Positions 1 through 7,743 are shown, numbered from the stretch's first letter. The stretch is DNA of 16,159 nucleotides from Bacteroidia bacterium (GCA_025358395.1 JANYJT010000117.1:1-16159); one strand, 5' to 3'. The notes: generated by a model not told the origin, from the sequence alone. Program-made: numbers and translations.

Positions 1-1
1 A

Positions 2-541
2 TCAAAGAAATAAAAAGAACCCATCCAGGAAAAAGAAAATCCCGATGGCACCAAATGCCAATCCGCAAATCCAGACAAACCTCTTCTTCGAGAGCGTAGC
101 AATCGAGGAGAGTAGAATTGAAATCTGTAAGAAGATAACCGCAATACCAAACTTGTCTGAATGAGTTTTACTTTCGTCTCTCATTACTTCAAAACCGGTA
201 GCAGCTTTGCTGATAGTCTCCTTTTCCTGTTCATATTTCTTTACCTTAAGCTCATAATCTACAGAGAGATCACGATACTTCTTGACCAAAGCTTCGTTGC
301 CCTTCTGTTTTTCGAGGGACTCGATTTGAATGTCGAGATTTTCTTTTCGGAGATCGTAAATGTAACTTTTGATGCTTTTACTCTGGAAGAAAGCCCATTG
401 GTCACTCGCTTTTGTTTGGTTGAGCAGGCTTCTGGTACTGTATCCTCCGCCTTTGAAAGTCGAAAGGGTTGCAGCTACCGCGATCAGTACAGTAGTGATA
501 GCCATATAGGTCAGCCAGGTTTCTTTTTTTTCTTCTACCAT
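2..541 (-). CDS. DUF4337-like membrane protein with coiled-coil middle
   Basis: A complete 179-residue reading frame with its TGA stop at positions 2-4. It has one hydrophobic segment near the N-terminus (about residues 11-29), then the motif GGGYSTRSLLNQTKASDQWA. A long charged, probably coiled-coil stretch follows (about 50-112), and then two more hydrophobic segments (about 131-150 and 155-178). This layout and the GGGYSTR...KASDQWA...QSKSIK string match what I remember of the DUF4337 family of inner-membrane proteins, whose function is unknown. The protein probably sits in the cytoplasmic membrane with the coiled coil on one face. It is transcribed away from the receiver/kinase gene and shares the 542-888 gap with it. 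No Shine-Dalgarno is seen. The family call is from memory of the motif and not from a search; that this is a real gene is quite sure. Confidence 0.8.
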   Translation of the reverse strand: MVEEKKETWLTYMAITTVLIAVAATLSTFKGGGYSTRSLLNQTKASDQWAFFQSKSIKSYIYDLRKENLDIQIESLEKQKGNEALVKKYRDLSVDYELKVKKYEQEKETISKAATGFEVMRDESKTHSDKFGIAVIFLQISILLSSIATLSKKRFVWICGLAFGAIGIFFFLDGFFLFL

Positions 542-726
542 AACAATTTAATTTTGTAAGATTTCGAATCGATTCTTTCCCTTTGTCTACTTGTTCTGCT
601 GAAAAATTGTTTCATATTATTTTCAATCTCAGTCATGCATTATTCTCTTTGTAAGTGGGCAGATCAGTCAAATTTATCTGACATGCCCAATGCGATAACA
701 GGAATGGATATTGATACCTATGAATA

Positions 727-790
727 CTTGGCCATAAGGGCAAAATATGGGTCGACAGCATTGTTGGCCAAGGCTCGACTTTTTATTTTT
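727..790 (+). terminator. Possible terminator or attenuator with two competing stems
   Basis: CTTGGCC (727-733) is complementary to GGCCAAG (766-772), and GTCGA (751-755) is complementary to TCGAC (775-779). The two pairings cross, so they would normally exclude each other or form a pseudoknot. The second stem is followed directly by TTTTTATTTTT (780-790), the usual layout of an intrinsic terminator. It lies about 100 bases upstream of the receiver/kinase start, so it could end a short upstream transcript or attenuate that gene. The 5-bp terminator stem is weak, hence low confidence. Confidence 0.25.
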
Positions 791-822
791 CTTTGCCTGT
801 AAACAACTTGAATTGAAATATT

Positions 823-849
823 GGTTATCTTGAACGGCGCTTGATAACC
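823..849. repeat. 7-bp inverted repeat upstream of the receiver/kinase gene
   Basis: GGTTATC (823-829) and GATAACC (843-849) are perfect inverted copies separated by 13 bases, ending 39 bases before the start codon at 889. The position suits an operator or leader hairpin. No other copy is seen in the window. A chance repeat is possible. Confidence 0.25.
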
Positions 850-888
850 CGTTAACATGCTAGTATTTCAATTATATTTTTCCTGTAT

Positions 889-2025
889 ATGAACAATGAT
901 TTTAAAATTCCGGTGGTCGATGATACGCCGGAATTGTTGGAAATTGCCATTAAAGTTTTAGAAAGAGCAAAATACAAGGTTTTTTCCGCAGGAAGTGGTG
1001 CCGAGTGCATGAAATTTCTTCGCCAGGATAAACCAGATCTGATTTTGCTCGATGTGATGTTACCTGATGTGGATGGCAAAGCGCTGGCGAAGGCGATCAA
1101 GAGTGATCCCGAATTCGCCTCTGTCTTTATTATACTGCTCTCCTCGCTAAAAATAAGTTCAGATCACATTGCCGAAGGACTGGAATTAGGGGCTGATGGT
1201 TATATTGTCAGGCCCGTCAGCTCCAGGGAATTGGTAGCCAGGATTGCCTCTTTCCGCAGAATAATTTCTGCAGAGAAGGAATCCAAAAAAACGATGTTGA
1301 AATTCCATTCTCTGTTTTCATCCATGCAGGAGGGTGTTTATTTGCATGAGATGGTATACGATGACCATGGAATGGCCGCAGATTACAAAATTGTAGAGGC
1401 CAATCCATCTTCCGAAAGAATCCAAAATATTAAGGTGTCGGATGCCGTTGGAAAATTGGCGTCTGAACTTTATAGGACCCCAAAAGCCCCCTTCCTTGAC
1501 ATATATACGAAAGTTACCGATTCCGGAGAGCCTTTTCCTTTTGAGCAATATTTTGAACCGATGCAAAAATATTTTCATATTTCGGTGTATAGTACTGGAA
1601 AGGGAATGTTTGCGACCGCATTTAGTGATATCACCGAAAGGAAACTGGCGGAAGAGGAAATGAAAATTAAAAAGGAAGAACTGCAAAGGATCAATGCTGA
1701 AAAGGATAAATTTTTCTCCATCATCGCTCATGATTTGAAGAGTCCCCTCAATGGTTTTTTGGGGCTAACCCAAATTTTGGAAGAAGAACATGAAATTCTT
1801 TCCGTGCAGGAAATACAAGATATTACGGCATCCATGAGAAAGTCGGCAGTTAACCTCTACAGATTATTGGAGAATCTTTTGGAATGGTCGAAGATGAAAC
1901 AGGGATTGATATTGTGCAAGGACTTTGTCGAACAACACGGAGGAAAAATATGGGTTAAAAGCAAAACAGCCAAGGGTTCCAGTTTTAATTTCACAATTCC
2001 ATGCATGATTGGGTTTAAGAATTGA
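889..2025 (+). CDS. Receiver-PAS-histidine kinase hybrid, ATPase domain mostly deleted
   Basis: A 378-residue cytoplasmic signalling protein. Residues about 5-125 are a receiver domain with the acidic pair D11/D12 and phosphoacceptor D55 (LILLDVMLPD). Arg108 (YIVRPV) replaces the usual Lys. A PAS domain spans about 138-250 and ends in DITERK. A HisKA dimerisation helix follows with phosphohistidine H281 (IIAHDLKSPLNG). Then ENLLEWSKMKQGL (about 328-340) runs straight into ILCKDFVEQHGGKIWV and FNFTIPC, the last part of a HATPase domain. The N, G1 and F boxes and nearly all of G2 are absent. Relatives carry about 100 residues here, so the protein should not autophosphorylate. It keeps one open frame, so it may be expressed as a receiver/PAS protein with a dead kinase tail. 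Start ATG 889 is the first Met before the receiver; no Shine-Dalgarno is visible. No cognate partner lies nearby. Domain calls are secure. Confidence 0.85.
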   Translation: MNNDFKIPVVDDTPELLEIAIKVLERAKYKVFSAGSGAECMKFLRQDKPDLILLDVMLPDVDGKALAKAIKSDPEFASVFIILLSSLKISSDHIAEGLELGADGYIVRPVSSRELVARIASFRRIISAEKESKKTMLKFHSLFSSMQEGVYLHEMVYDDHGMAADYKIVEANPSSERIQNIKVSDAVGKLASELYRTPKAPFLDIYTKVTDSGEPFPFEQYFEPMQKYFHISVYSTGKGMFATAFSDITERKLAEEEMKIKKEELQRINAEKDKFFSIIAHDLKSPLNGFLGLTQILEEEHEILSVQEIQDITASMRKSAVNLYRLLENLLEWSKMKQGLILCKDFVEQHGGKIWVKSKTAKGSSFNFTIPCMIGFKN

Positions 2026-2033
2026 GTCGAGTT

Positions 2034-2059
2034 GAACATGATGAAGGTTTTTCATGTTC
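2034..2059. terminator. Weak hairpin after the receiver/kinase gene
   Basis: GAACATGA (2034-2041) pairs with TCATGTTC (2052-2059) across a 10-base loop, 8 bases past the kinase stop codon. It lacks a good T-tract, so it is at best a weak terminator or an RNA-stabilising hairpin. Confidence 0.25.
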
Positions 2060-2117
2060 TGCCTCTCAGGAATTGTACAAATAACCAAGAATATGACACA
2101 TCATTAATTAATAAAAA

Positions 2118-3545
2118 ATGCCATTTAAAATGAAATCCAAAATTTTCTTTCTTTCTATTTTCCTTTTTGCCTGCCTGATTGGGCTGGGCCAGATTAAAGT
2201 TGCCAGCGTTTTGGGCGATAACATGGTTCTTCAGCGCAATTCGGAAATAAAAATATGGGGCAAAGCCAAACCGGGCGAAAAGCTCTATGTCAAAGCAGAC
2301 TGGACTGCAGGTCAGGTAAATGCCACAGCAAGCGACAAGGGTGACTGGCTGGTTAAAATCAAAACGAAAGAGGCAGGTGGTCCTTATACCATTGCCATTT
2401 CTTCAGCAAAAGAGAAAATTTTGCTCAAGAATATTCTGTTGGGAGAGGTATGGCTTTGCTCAGGTCAGTCGAATATGGAGATGCCAATGGCAGGCTTTGG
2501 AGATTCTCCGATCATTGGTTCCAACGATCTGCTTTTGGATGCTGAAAATGATAACATACGACTTTACAAAGTAGCCAGGGCCGTGAGTGCCCTACCGGTT
2601 GATACTTGCACCGGCGAATGGAGTGTTGCTAACGCTGAAACAGCTACAGGCTTCAGTGCAGTAGGATATTTATATGCCAGACTCCTTCAGCAAAAACTGA
2701 AAATTCCTGTTGGGGTAATCTGTTCCAGCTGGGGTGGTTCAGCCATTGAAGCCTGGATGAACCATGAAACAATTCTTCCTTTTGCCGAGGCTTATGCACG
2801 TACAACCCAGGCGAAATCGGCCATACATCAGCGGGCTTCAAATCTTTACAATGGGATGATTTCGCCACTTGTCAATTATGCCATCAAAGGTGCCATATGG
2901 TACCAGGGCGAATCCAACATTGGAAATTATAAGGAATATGCTGCCTTACAAGCTGCCATGGTTGCCAATTGGCGAAAGGATTTTGGGGTAGGAGAGTTCC
3001 CTTTCTATTTCGTCCAGATTGCGCCTTACTGGTACAACAACAGCAAAGCAATCAATTCGGCACTTCAGCGTGACGAACAGCTAAAAGCACAATCATTGAT
3101 TCCCAATTCAGGGATGGCTTGTACGATAGACATTGGTGAAGAGAAGAACATCCACCCCGCAGAAAAATACGTTGTTGCCAAACGATTGGCATATTGGGCA
3201 TTCGCCGAAACCTATGGAATGAAAGGGATCAATTACAAATCTCCTGCCTTTACCGGCATGGTGGTCAAAGATACCCTGGCGATACTAACATTCGACAATG
3301 TAGCACTTGGCTTAAGCACTTACGGCAAAGAGGTAAATTGCATGGAAATTGCAGGTTCCGACAGTATTTTCTATCCCGCAAAACTGGTCATCAAAGCGAA
3401 GCAGGCCAACGTATGGTCGTCTAAGGTGAAGGCTCCGGTAGCGGTGCGTTATGCCTTTTCAAACTATCCGGTAACAAATGGATATTTGTTCAACACTGCC
3501 GGATTACCTGTCCCATCTTTCAGAACAGATAATTGGAGCAAATAA
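2118..3545 (+). CDS. Exported sialate O-acetylesterase-type (SASA) carbohydrate esterase
   Basis: A 475-residue enzyme of the SGNH/GDSL hydrolase superfamily, predicted to remove O-acetyl groups from sugars in glycans. A signal peptide covers about residues 1-24 (basic start, hydrophobic run, then LGQ). Residues about 26-100 form a beta-rich domain common in this family (VLGDNMVLQR, WGKAKPGE). Catalytic signatures are visible: SGQSNM at 115-120 with the likely nucleophile S118, YQGESN at 262-267, and D338/H346 in the DIGEEKNIHP block. Length fits the family. It probably acts in the periplasm or on the surface. The fucosidase gene begins 10 bases after its stop, so both are probably co-transcribed and deacetylate and defucosylate the same glycan. 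Relatives act on sialic acid or on acetylated xylan and pectin; the substrate is not determinable here. ATG 2130 is an alternative start that gives a tidier signal peptide. Confidence 0.88.
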   Translation: MPFKMKSKIFFLSIFLFACLIGLGQIKVASVLGDNMVLQRNSEIKIWGKAKPGEKLYVKADWTAGQVNATASDKGDWLVKIKTKEAGGPYTIAISSAKEKILLKNILLGEVWLCSGQSNMEMPMAGFGDSPIIGSNDLLLDAENDNIRLYKVARAVSALPVDTCTGEWSVANAETATGFSAVGYLYARLLQQKLKIPVGVICSSWGGSAIEAWMNHETILPFAEAYARTTQAKSAIHQRASNLYNGMISPLVNYAIKGAIWYQGESNIGNYKEYAALQAAMVANWRKDFGVGEFPFYFVQIAPYWYNNSKAINSALQRDEQLKAQSLIPNSGMACTIDIGEEKNIHPAEKYVVAKRLAYWAFAETYGMKGINYKSPAFTGMVVKDTLAILTFDNVALGLSTYGKEVNCMEIAGSDSIFYPAKLVIKAKQANVWSSKVKAPVAVRYAFSNYPVTNGYLFNTAGLPVPSFRTDNWSK

Positions 3546-3555
3546 TATCCTTCTT

Positions 3556-5874
3556 ATGAAATTATTTTTTATCATTTCACTGCTTTTGATATTCCCGGCG
3601 TTATCAGGTTATTCGACTCAGATTGAGAACCAGAGTAATTTAAAGTTGTGGTACAACAAGCCGGCACAGAAATGGACTGAAGCGTTACCCATTGGCAACG
3701 GCCGGCTGGGTGCCATGATATTTGGCGGTGTTGAAAATGACAGGATTCAGTTCAATGAGGAAACTCTCTGGACAGGTGCTCCAAACGATTATGCCCACAA
3801 GGGAGCTTCAAAATATTTAGCTCAGATAAGGCAATTGCTGGCAGACGGGAAGCAGAAGGAAGCTGAAGATTTAGCGATGGCAGAATTCATGAGTGTTCCG
3901 CTGAAACAAAGAATCTACCAGGCTTTTGGTGACCTGAACCTTCATTTTACCGGACTTAAGGATGTTTCAGATTATCACCGCGAACTTGACCTGAAAAATG
4001 CACTTTGCAGAGTAGTATTCCGTGCAGGTGGAGTTAAATTTTCCCGTGAATATCTCGCATCCAATCCTGATCAGGTAATTGCCATACGGCTGAATGCCGA
4101 CCAGGCAAAAAGTTTGAATTTTACCATGGATATGGATGCCCTACATGAGACAAAGTCTGTAGAAGCATCCGGCAACAGCCTAACTCTGAAGGTTCAAGTC
4201 AAAGACGGAGCATTGCGCGGGGTGGCCGTCATCAAGGTGGTTTCTGATGGTAAAGTGACTGCATTGGCCAATCAGCTGGTCGTTTCAGAGGCGAAAACTG
4301 CAACAATTTTTCTTTCTGCTGCTACCAATTACGTCAATTACAAAGACGTATCCGGGAATCCGGAACAAAAAACTTCCTCCGTATTGAACAAGGTTGGCTC
4401 GAAATCATACGATCAGGTCAGGAAAAGTCATGTGACGGATTATCAGAATTTGTTCAATCGATTTGATATTCAATTCACTGAAAATGACAAGGCGAAACTT
4501 CCAACCAACGATCGGATTGTCGCCTTCTCGAAAGAAGCCAATGATCCGCAGTTGCTTGCTCTTTATATTCAATATGGACGTTATTTGCTTATATCTTGCA
4601 GTCGACCGGGAACTCAACCGGCTAATCTTCAGGGAATATGGAATGATTCGCTTGCTCCGCCGTGGGACAGCAAATGGACTGTTAACATCAATACTGAAAT
4701 GAATTATTGGTCTGCCGAAACAGCAAACCTTTCAGAATGTCAGGAGCCTCTCTATAAGATGATTGCGGATTGCGCTGAAACTGGAAAGATCGTGGCCAAA
4801 GAGCATTACAATGCCACCGGCTGGGTACTCCATCACAATACGGATATATGGAGAGGAACAGCTCCGATCAATCACTCCAACCATGGGATTTGGGTGAGTG
4901 GTGGTGCCTGGCTGAGCCGTCATTTATGGGAGCACTTTTTGTTTTCGGGGGATAAAAAATTTCTGGCAGAGCAGGCTTATCCGCTGATGCGGGGATCCGC
5001 CGAATTTTTCACCCAATTTCTGACCAAAGACCCAAAAACAGGATACCTGATCAGTACACCGTCCAATTCGCCTGAGAATGGTGGTTTGGTAGCCGGACCA
5101 ACCATGGATCACCAAATTATCAGGGCTTTGTTCAGGTCTTGTATTGAAGCTTCAGAAATACTTGGAGCAGATCAAAAATTTGCTTCGGTACTAAAGGAAA
5201 TGTTGCCCCGGATAGCGCCCAATCAGATTGGAAAATATGGACAATTGCAGGAATGGGTGGCAGACAACGATGATCCCAAGAACAAGCACCGCCATGTATC
5301 GCATTTGTGGGGCGTTTATCCCGGAAATGAAATCAACTGGCAACAAACACCTGAGCTCATGAAAGCAGCCCGACAGTCGCTGATTTTTCGTGGCGACGAA
5401 GGTACCGGCTGGAGTTTGGCATGGAAAATAAATTTCTGGGCTCGGTTTCTTGATGGAAATCATGCTTACGATATGGTTAAATTACTTTTCAGACCGGTTC
5501 AAATCGACAATGTGGTCTATACCGGCGGGGGAGGCTCTTATACCAATTTATTTGATGCGCACCCACCTTTCCAGATTGATGGTAATTTTGGTGCACCAGC
5601 CGGAATCATAGAGATGCTGGTTCAGAGCCAACTCAACGAAATATCAATCTTACCTGCCTTGCCCAATGCTTTACCAAGCGGTAAAATATCGGGAGTTTGC
5701 GCAAGGGGCGGGTTTGAGCTGACATTCGACTGGAGCGAAGGGAAACTTGGGAAATTGCAGATTCTATCAAAGGCCGGACAAAAATGCGTGCTCCGTTATG
5801 GGGAAAAATTAGTGGAATTTGGTACGCAAAAAGGAAAAGTCTATTCCTTTGACAGAGAATTGAAACCATTGTGA
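3556..5874 (+). CDS. GH95 family alpha-L-fucosidase, exported
   Basis: A 772-residue glycoside hydrolase that should release terminal L-fucose, typically alpha-1,2-linked; some GH95 members act on L-galactose instead. I place the start at ATG 3556, which opens a normal signal peptide (MKLFFIISLLLIFPALSGYS), and not at ATG 3478, which lies inside the esterase gene. Family hallmarks run in order: WYNKPAQKWTEALPIGNGRLGAM (about 32-54), NEETLWTG (67-74), PANLQGIWN (355-363), VNINTEMNYW (376-385) with the paired Asn 377/379, QLQEW with candidate general acid E566, HRHVSHLWGVYPG (578-590), GWSLAWKINFWAR (618-630), and QIDGNFG (673-679) with D675. These match the Asn-Asn-Asp and Glu catalytic set described for this family in Bifidobacterium. 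Length is normal. It is translationally close to the upstream esterase, and the converging mutarotase fits downstream use of the released sugar. Confidence 0.93.
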   Translation: MKLFFIISLLLIFPALSGYSTQIENQSNLKLWYNKPAQKWTEALPIGNGRLGAMIFGGVENDRIQFNEETLWTGAPNDYAHKGASKYLAQIRQLLADGKQKEAEDLAMAEFMSVPLKQRIYQAFGDLNLHFTGLKDVSDYHRELDLKNALCRVVFRAGGVKFSREYLASNPDQVIAIRLNADQAKSLNFTMDMDALHETKSVEASGNSLTLKVQVKDGALRGVAVIKVVSDGKVTALANQLVVSEAKTATIFLSAATNYVNYKDVSGNPEQKTSSVLNKVGSKSYDQVRKSHVTDYQNLFNRFDIQFTENDKAKLPTNDRIVAFSKEANDPQLLALYIQYGRYLLISCSRPGTQPANLQGIWNDSLAPPWDSKWTVNINTEMNYWSAETANLSECQEPLYKMIADCAETGKIVAKEHYNATGWVLHHNTDIWRGTAPINHSNHGIWVSGGAWLSRHLWEHFLFSGDKKFLAEQAYPLMRGSAEFFTQFLTKDPKTGYLISTPSNSPENGGLVAGPTMDHQIIRALFRSCIEASEILGADQKFASVLKEMLPRIAPNQIGKYGQLQEWVADNDDPKNKHRHVSHLWGVYPGNEINWQQTPELMKAARQSLIFRGDEGTGWSLAWKINFWARFLDGNHAYDMVKLLFRPVQIDNVVYTGGGGSYTNLFDAHPPFQIDGNFGAPAGIIEMLVQSQLNEISILPALPNALPSGKISGVCARGGFELTFDWSEGKLGKLQILSKAGQKCVLRYGEKLVEFGTQKGKVYSFDRELKPL

Positions 5875-5906
5875 TTAAAATGTTTTTTGCACTTTAATCA
5901 CAATGG
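5866..5906. terminator. Shared palindrome at converging gene ends, likely bidirectional terminator
   Basis: CCATTGTGATTAAA (5866-5879) and TTTAATCACAATGG (5893-5906) are a perfect 14-bp inverted repeat with a 13-base loop containing six Ts. The left arm holds the fucosidase stop codon and the right arm holds the mutarotase stop codon, so both genes end within the same hairpin in different reading frames. Position and symmetry suggest a bidirectional terminator or 3'-end stabiliser; there is no long T-tract outside the stem. Confidence 0.6.
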
Positions 5907-6217
5907 AAAACCTCTTCCATATTCGCCCACCATTCGCCGGCTGAACGTGTTGAAACTGGTCTTTGTATGGGTTCCATGATGGCCCACCACTCCTGCGTTT
6001 TTGGATCGGCAGCCATTTTGGCCATATCGGTAGCAAAATCGGTACCCGAATATTCCATGTAAGCAAAAAGCTGGTTGTCTTTGTGATAAATTGAATAGTT
6101 GCTGATATTACAGGTTTTGATCATCGCCAGTATCTCCGGCCATACGGCAGCGTGATAAGCCTTGTAGATTTCAAATTGCTCAGGATCAACCCCGATGATT
6201 TGTCCGAATCGTCTCAT
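5894..6217 (-). CDS. RhaM-family sugar mutarotase, probably for L-fucose
   Basis: A 107-residue protein of the L-rhamnose mutarotase family (PF05336), which interconverts alpha and beta anomers of 6-deoxy sugars in the cytoplasm. The start MRRFG and the YHAAVWPEI motif place His22 where the Escherichia coli RhaM catalytic His lies. The family's aromatic residues Y41, W77 and W78 and the MEY stretch (54-56) are present. Length is the usual 104-110. Because it converges on a GH95 fucosidase and no rhamnose genes are seen, L-fucose is the more likely substrate here; this is inference from context. No Shine-Dalgarno is seen. The upstream gap (6218-6681) should hold its promoter. Confidence 0.88.
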   Translation of the reverse strand: MRRFGQIIGVDPEQFEIYKAYHAAVWPEILAMIKTCNISNYSIYHKDNQLFAYMEYSGTDFATDMAKMAADPKTQEWWAIMEPIQRPVSTRSAGEWWANMEEVFHCD

Positions 6218-6254
6218 AATTTCTTATATTTCGTAAAACCAATCTTCACTCGGA

Positions 6255-6318
6255 CGAATATAATAAATTTACGAATTTTACACCGGCAACAATACCGAAT
6301 TTTATAATAAATTTTACG
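6255..6318. repeat. AT-rich direct repeat upstream of the mutarotase
   Basis: TATAATAAATTTACG (6259-6273) recurs as TATAATAAATTTTACG (6303-6318), one base longer, both preceded by CGAAT or CGAATTT. The copies are about 44 bases apart, roughly four helical turns, and lie 40-100 bases upstream of the mutarotase start. They could be paired operator or promoter elements, or chance in AT-rich DNA. Confidence 0.3.
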
Positions 6319-6604
6319 TTTAAGGTGTTTTGTCTATTTTTCTGTCTGATGCCATCCTCCTGAATATTGAATTCGATTTTCTTCAGTGAAATCCAACCTA
6401 TAAAATGAATCCGGGGTTAAAAAAAATTCCGCTTTTTTTGTAAATTGTCACGGTCAAAGCTTTTAATCGTAAACCATTAATCAACCTGGCTAAGTCATTA
6501 CTTACGGAAGAAATGAAAGAGATGGTTACCCTTCATCAATGTTTTGTTGGAACTGTCGATGCGAACGAAATCCACAATGGTTTCCGATAAATCTCCTGAG
6601 GTGC

Positions 6605-6648
6605 AAAAAAAAATCTTCCGCGAAATACCCTTAATATCCGCGGAAGAT
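6605..6648 (-). terminator. Intrinsic terminator of the lipoprotein gene
   Basis: ATCTTCCGCG (6613-6622) pairs perfectly with CGCGGAAGAT (6639-6648) around a 16-base loop. On the minus strand the stem is followed by nine Ts (complement of A6605-6613). It lies 33 bases past the lipoprotein stop. This is a textbook Rho-independent layout. Confidence 0.85.
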
Positions 6649-6681
6649 GAAACCTATATATTTGAATGAAACGTGATTTGC

Positions 6682-7743
6682 CTATCTTTTATAGTAGATA
6701 TCGTAGCCTAACCAGTCGGCAACACTGGCTGCGAAATAAACTTGGTGCAAGGATTTGAATAAGGTTGAAATATCGGTAATCGTTTGCCCGATCAATGTTG
6801 AAATCGTACTTGTAGTGCCATCCTCAAAGGTGATCTGAATGTCACGTTTATCACATACGGAATGTTCTGAATCCTCATTCTCATCTTTATCAATAAATGA
6901 TACAACTGCTTTGGGCTGAAGGACATTTTTAATATATACCGCATAAGTTTTGCTTGCTTTTTTAACAAGTTTCACATCGCCGATAGTCAGGGTATATTGA
7001 TGCTCACGACCAAATCTGGCGGTATCATTCTTGATGGTCAGCAGTTTTTCTTCATACAACACGCTTGCAGCCTTTAAGATCGAGAAGCTGGATACGATCG
7101 TATCACCGGAGGCATATTTGTATTTAGCGGTATATCCGTTGCTGAAAGAGAATTGAGAAGCATATTGTGTTCCAAGAGTGGGACTTCTCAAGGACTTGAT
7201 ATTCAGACTGCCGGCAAGAATTTTATCGATTGTTATAGCAGCGACATTGGAATAATCATAATCACGGTAACTGTTGTAATTGTTGTAATATTCAGTCACC
7301 GACATGGAGAAATTGTTGGTCAGGGTTGAATCGGCCTTGTGATAATCGCGTATATCATGCGAATTTTTCAGTTTAGCAAGCGGCATATTGATCACCATCT
7401 TGCTGGGGTCTGTGGTTTTTGTGAAAAACTTGATCAATGGATAATTTCTGCTGGCATCAGTTTTCAATGGTTTGTAATCGTAAACTCCTGCTACCAGAGA
7501 TAGGGGGATGTTCACACTGTAAACTGTAGCGGCCTTAAGAGTTGTTGTATTAGTGACGCTCAAAAGCTGATATGCCTGATTGGTTGCAATGTCAGTCATG
7601 GCAATGTTAAGTTTCTGTGTTCCACTGGACAACGCATCTTTAAGCGAAGTAGGAGAGGATGAGTCAACAGCAGTTTTCGAACAGCTAAGGACAAACAAAT
7701 TCAGGAGGATAAAACCCGATAATTTAAAGGCTAGACTTTTCAT
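6682..7743 (-). CDS. Uncharacterised lipoprotein
   Basis: A 353-residue protein that I do not recognise. The start at ATG 7743 is chosen because it opens a lipoprotein signal, MKSLAFKLSGFILLNLFVLSC, with lipobox VLSC and lipidated Cys21; an upstream Met at 7785 would bury this signal. After a Ser/Thr-rich linker the mature part is beta-rich with many Thr, Ser, Tyr and Lys. It includes a Tyr/Asn-rich patch (SVTEYYNNYNSYRDYDYS) in the middle and an acidic patch (DKDENEDSEHSVCDKRD) near the C-terminus, which could bind a cation. Probable location is periplasmic or outer-membrane anchored. It stands alone, with terminators on both sides, downstream of the metal-transport operon but probably not part of it. 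Confidence 0.75.
   Translation of the reverse strand: MKSLAFKLSGFILLNLFVLSCSKTAVDSSSPTSLKDALSSGTQKLNIAMTDIATNQAYQLLSVTNTTTLKAATVYSVNIPLSLVAGVYDYKPLKTDASRNYPLIKFFTKTTDPSKMVINMPLAKLKNSHDIRDYHKADSTLTNNFSMSVTEYYNNYNSYRDYDYSNVAAITIDKILAGSLNIKSLRSPTLGTQYASQFSFSNGYTAKYKYASGDTIVSSFSILKAASVLYEEKLLTIKNDTARFGREHQYTLTIGDVKLVKKASKTYAVYIKNVLQPKAVVSFIDKDENEDSEHSVCDKRDIQITFEDGTTSTISTLIGQTITDISTLFKSLHQVYFAASVADWLGYDIYYKR

Larger units (their letters stand above)
542..888. other. Divergent intergenic region with hairpins, no convincing gene
   Basis: These 347 bases separate two divergent genes. On the minus strand, TAAATTTG (669-676) fits the Bacteroidota -7 consensus TAnnTTTG and could serve the DUF4337-like gene, but I see no good -33 box. 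On the plus strand there are two overlapping inverted repeats followed by a T-rich tract (727-790) and a 7-bp inverted repeat (823-849); both are listed separately. A 55-codon open frame at 635-802 exists but resembles nothing I know. Confidence 0.5.
6218..6681. other. AT-rich intergenic region, no convincing gene
   Basis: These 464 bases hold the upstream region of the mutarotase at one end and the terminator of the lipoprotein gene at the other (6605-6648). Near the mutarotase a diverged AT-rich motif occurs twice (6255-6318). The middle (about 6400-6590) has a short open frame ending at 6590 with no recognisable product and no good start; it may be the remnant of a gene. Confidence 0.5.

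Noticed and set aside
635..802. 55-codon plus-strand open frame starting MHYSLCKWADQ in the first intergenic region
   Set aside because: No recognisable family, odd ending (RLFIFLCL) that reads through a T-rich terminator-like tract, and no ribosome site. More likely chance.
3478..3555. Upstream ATG extending the fucosidase by 26 residues
   Set aside because: It lies inside the esterase gene and would hide the clear signal peptide that begins at 3556.
6513..6590. 25-residue open frame (MKEMVTLHQCFVG...) with an upstream in-frame extension lacking a start codon
   Set aside because: Too short and unrecognised; possibly a gene remnant, but nothing supports that.
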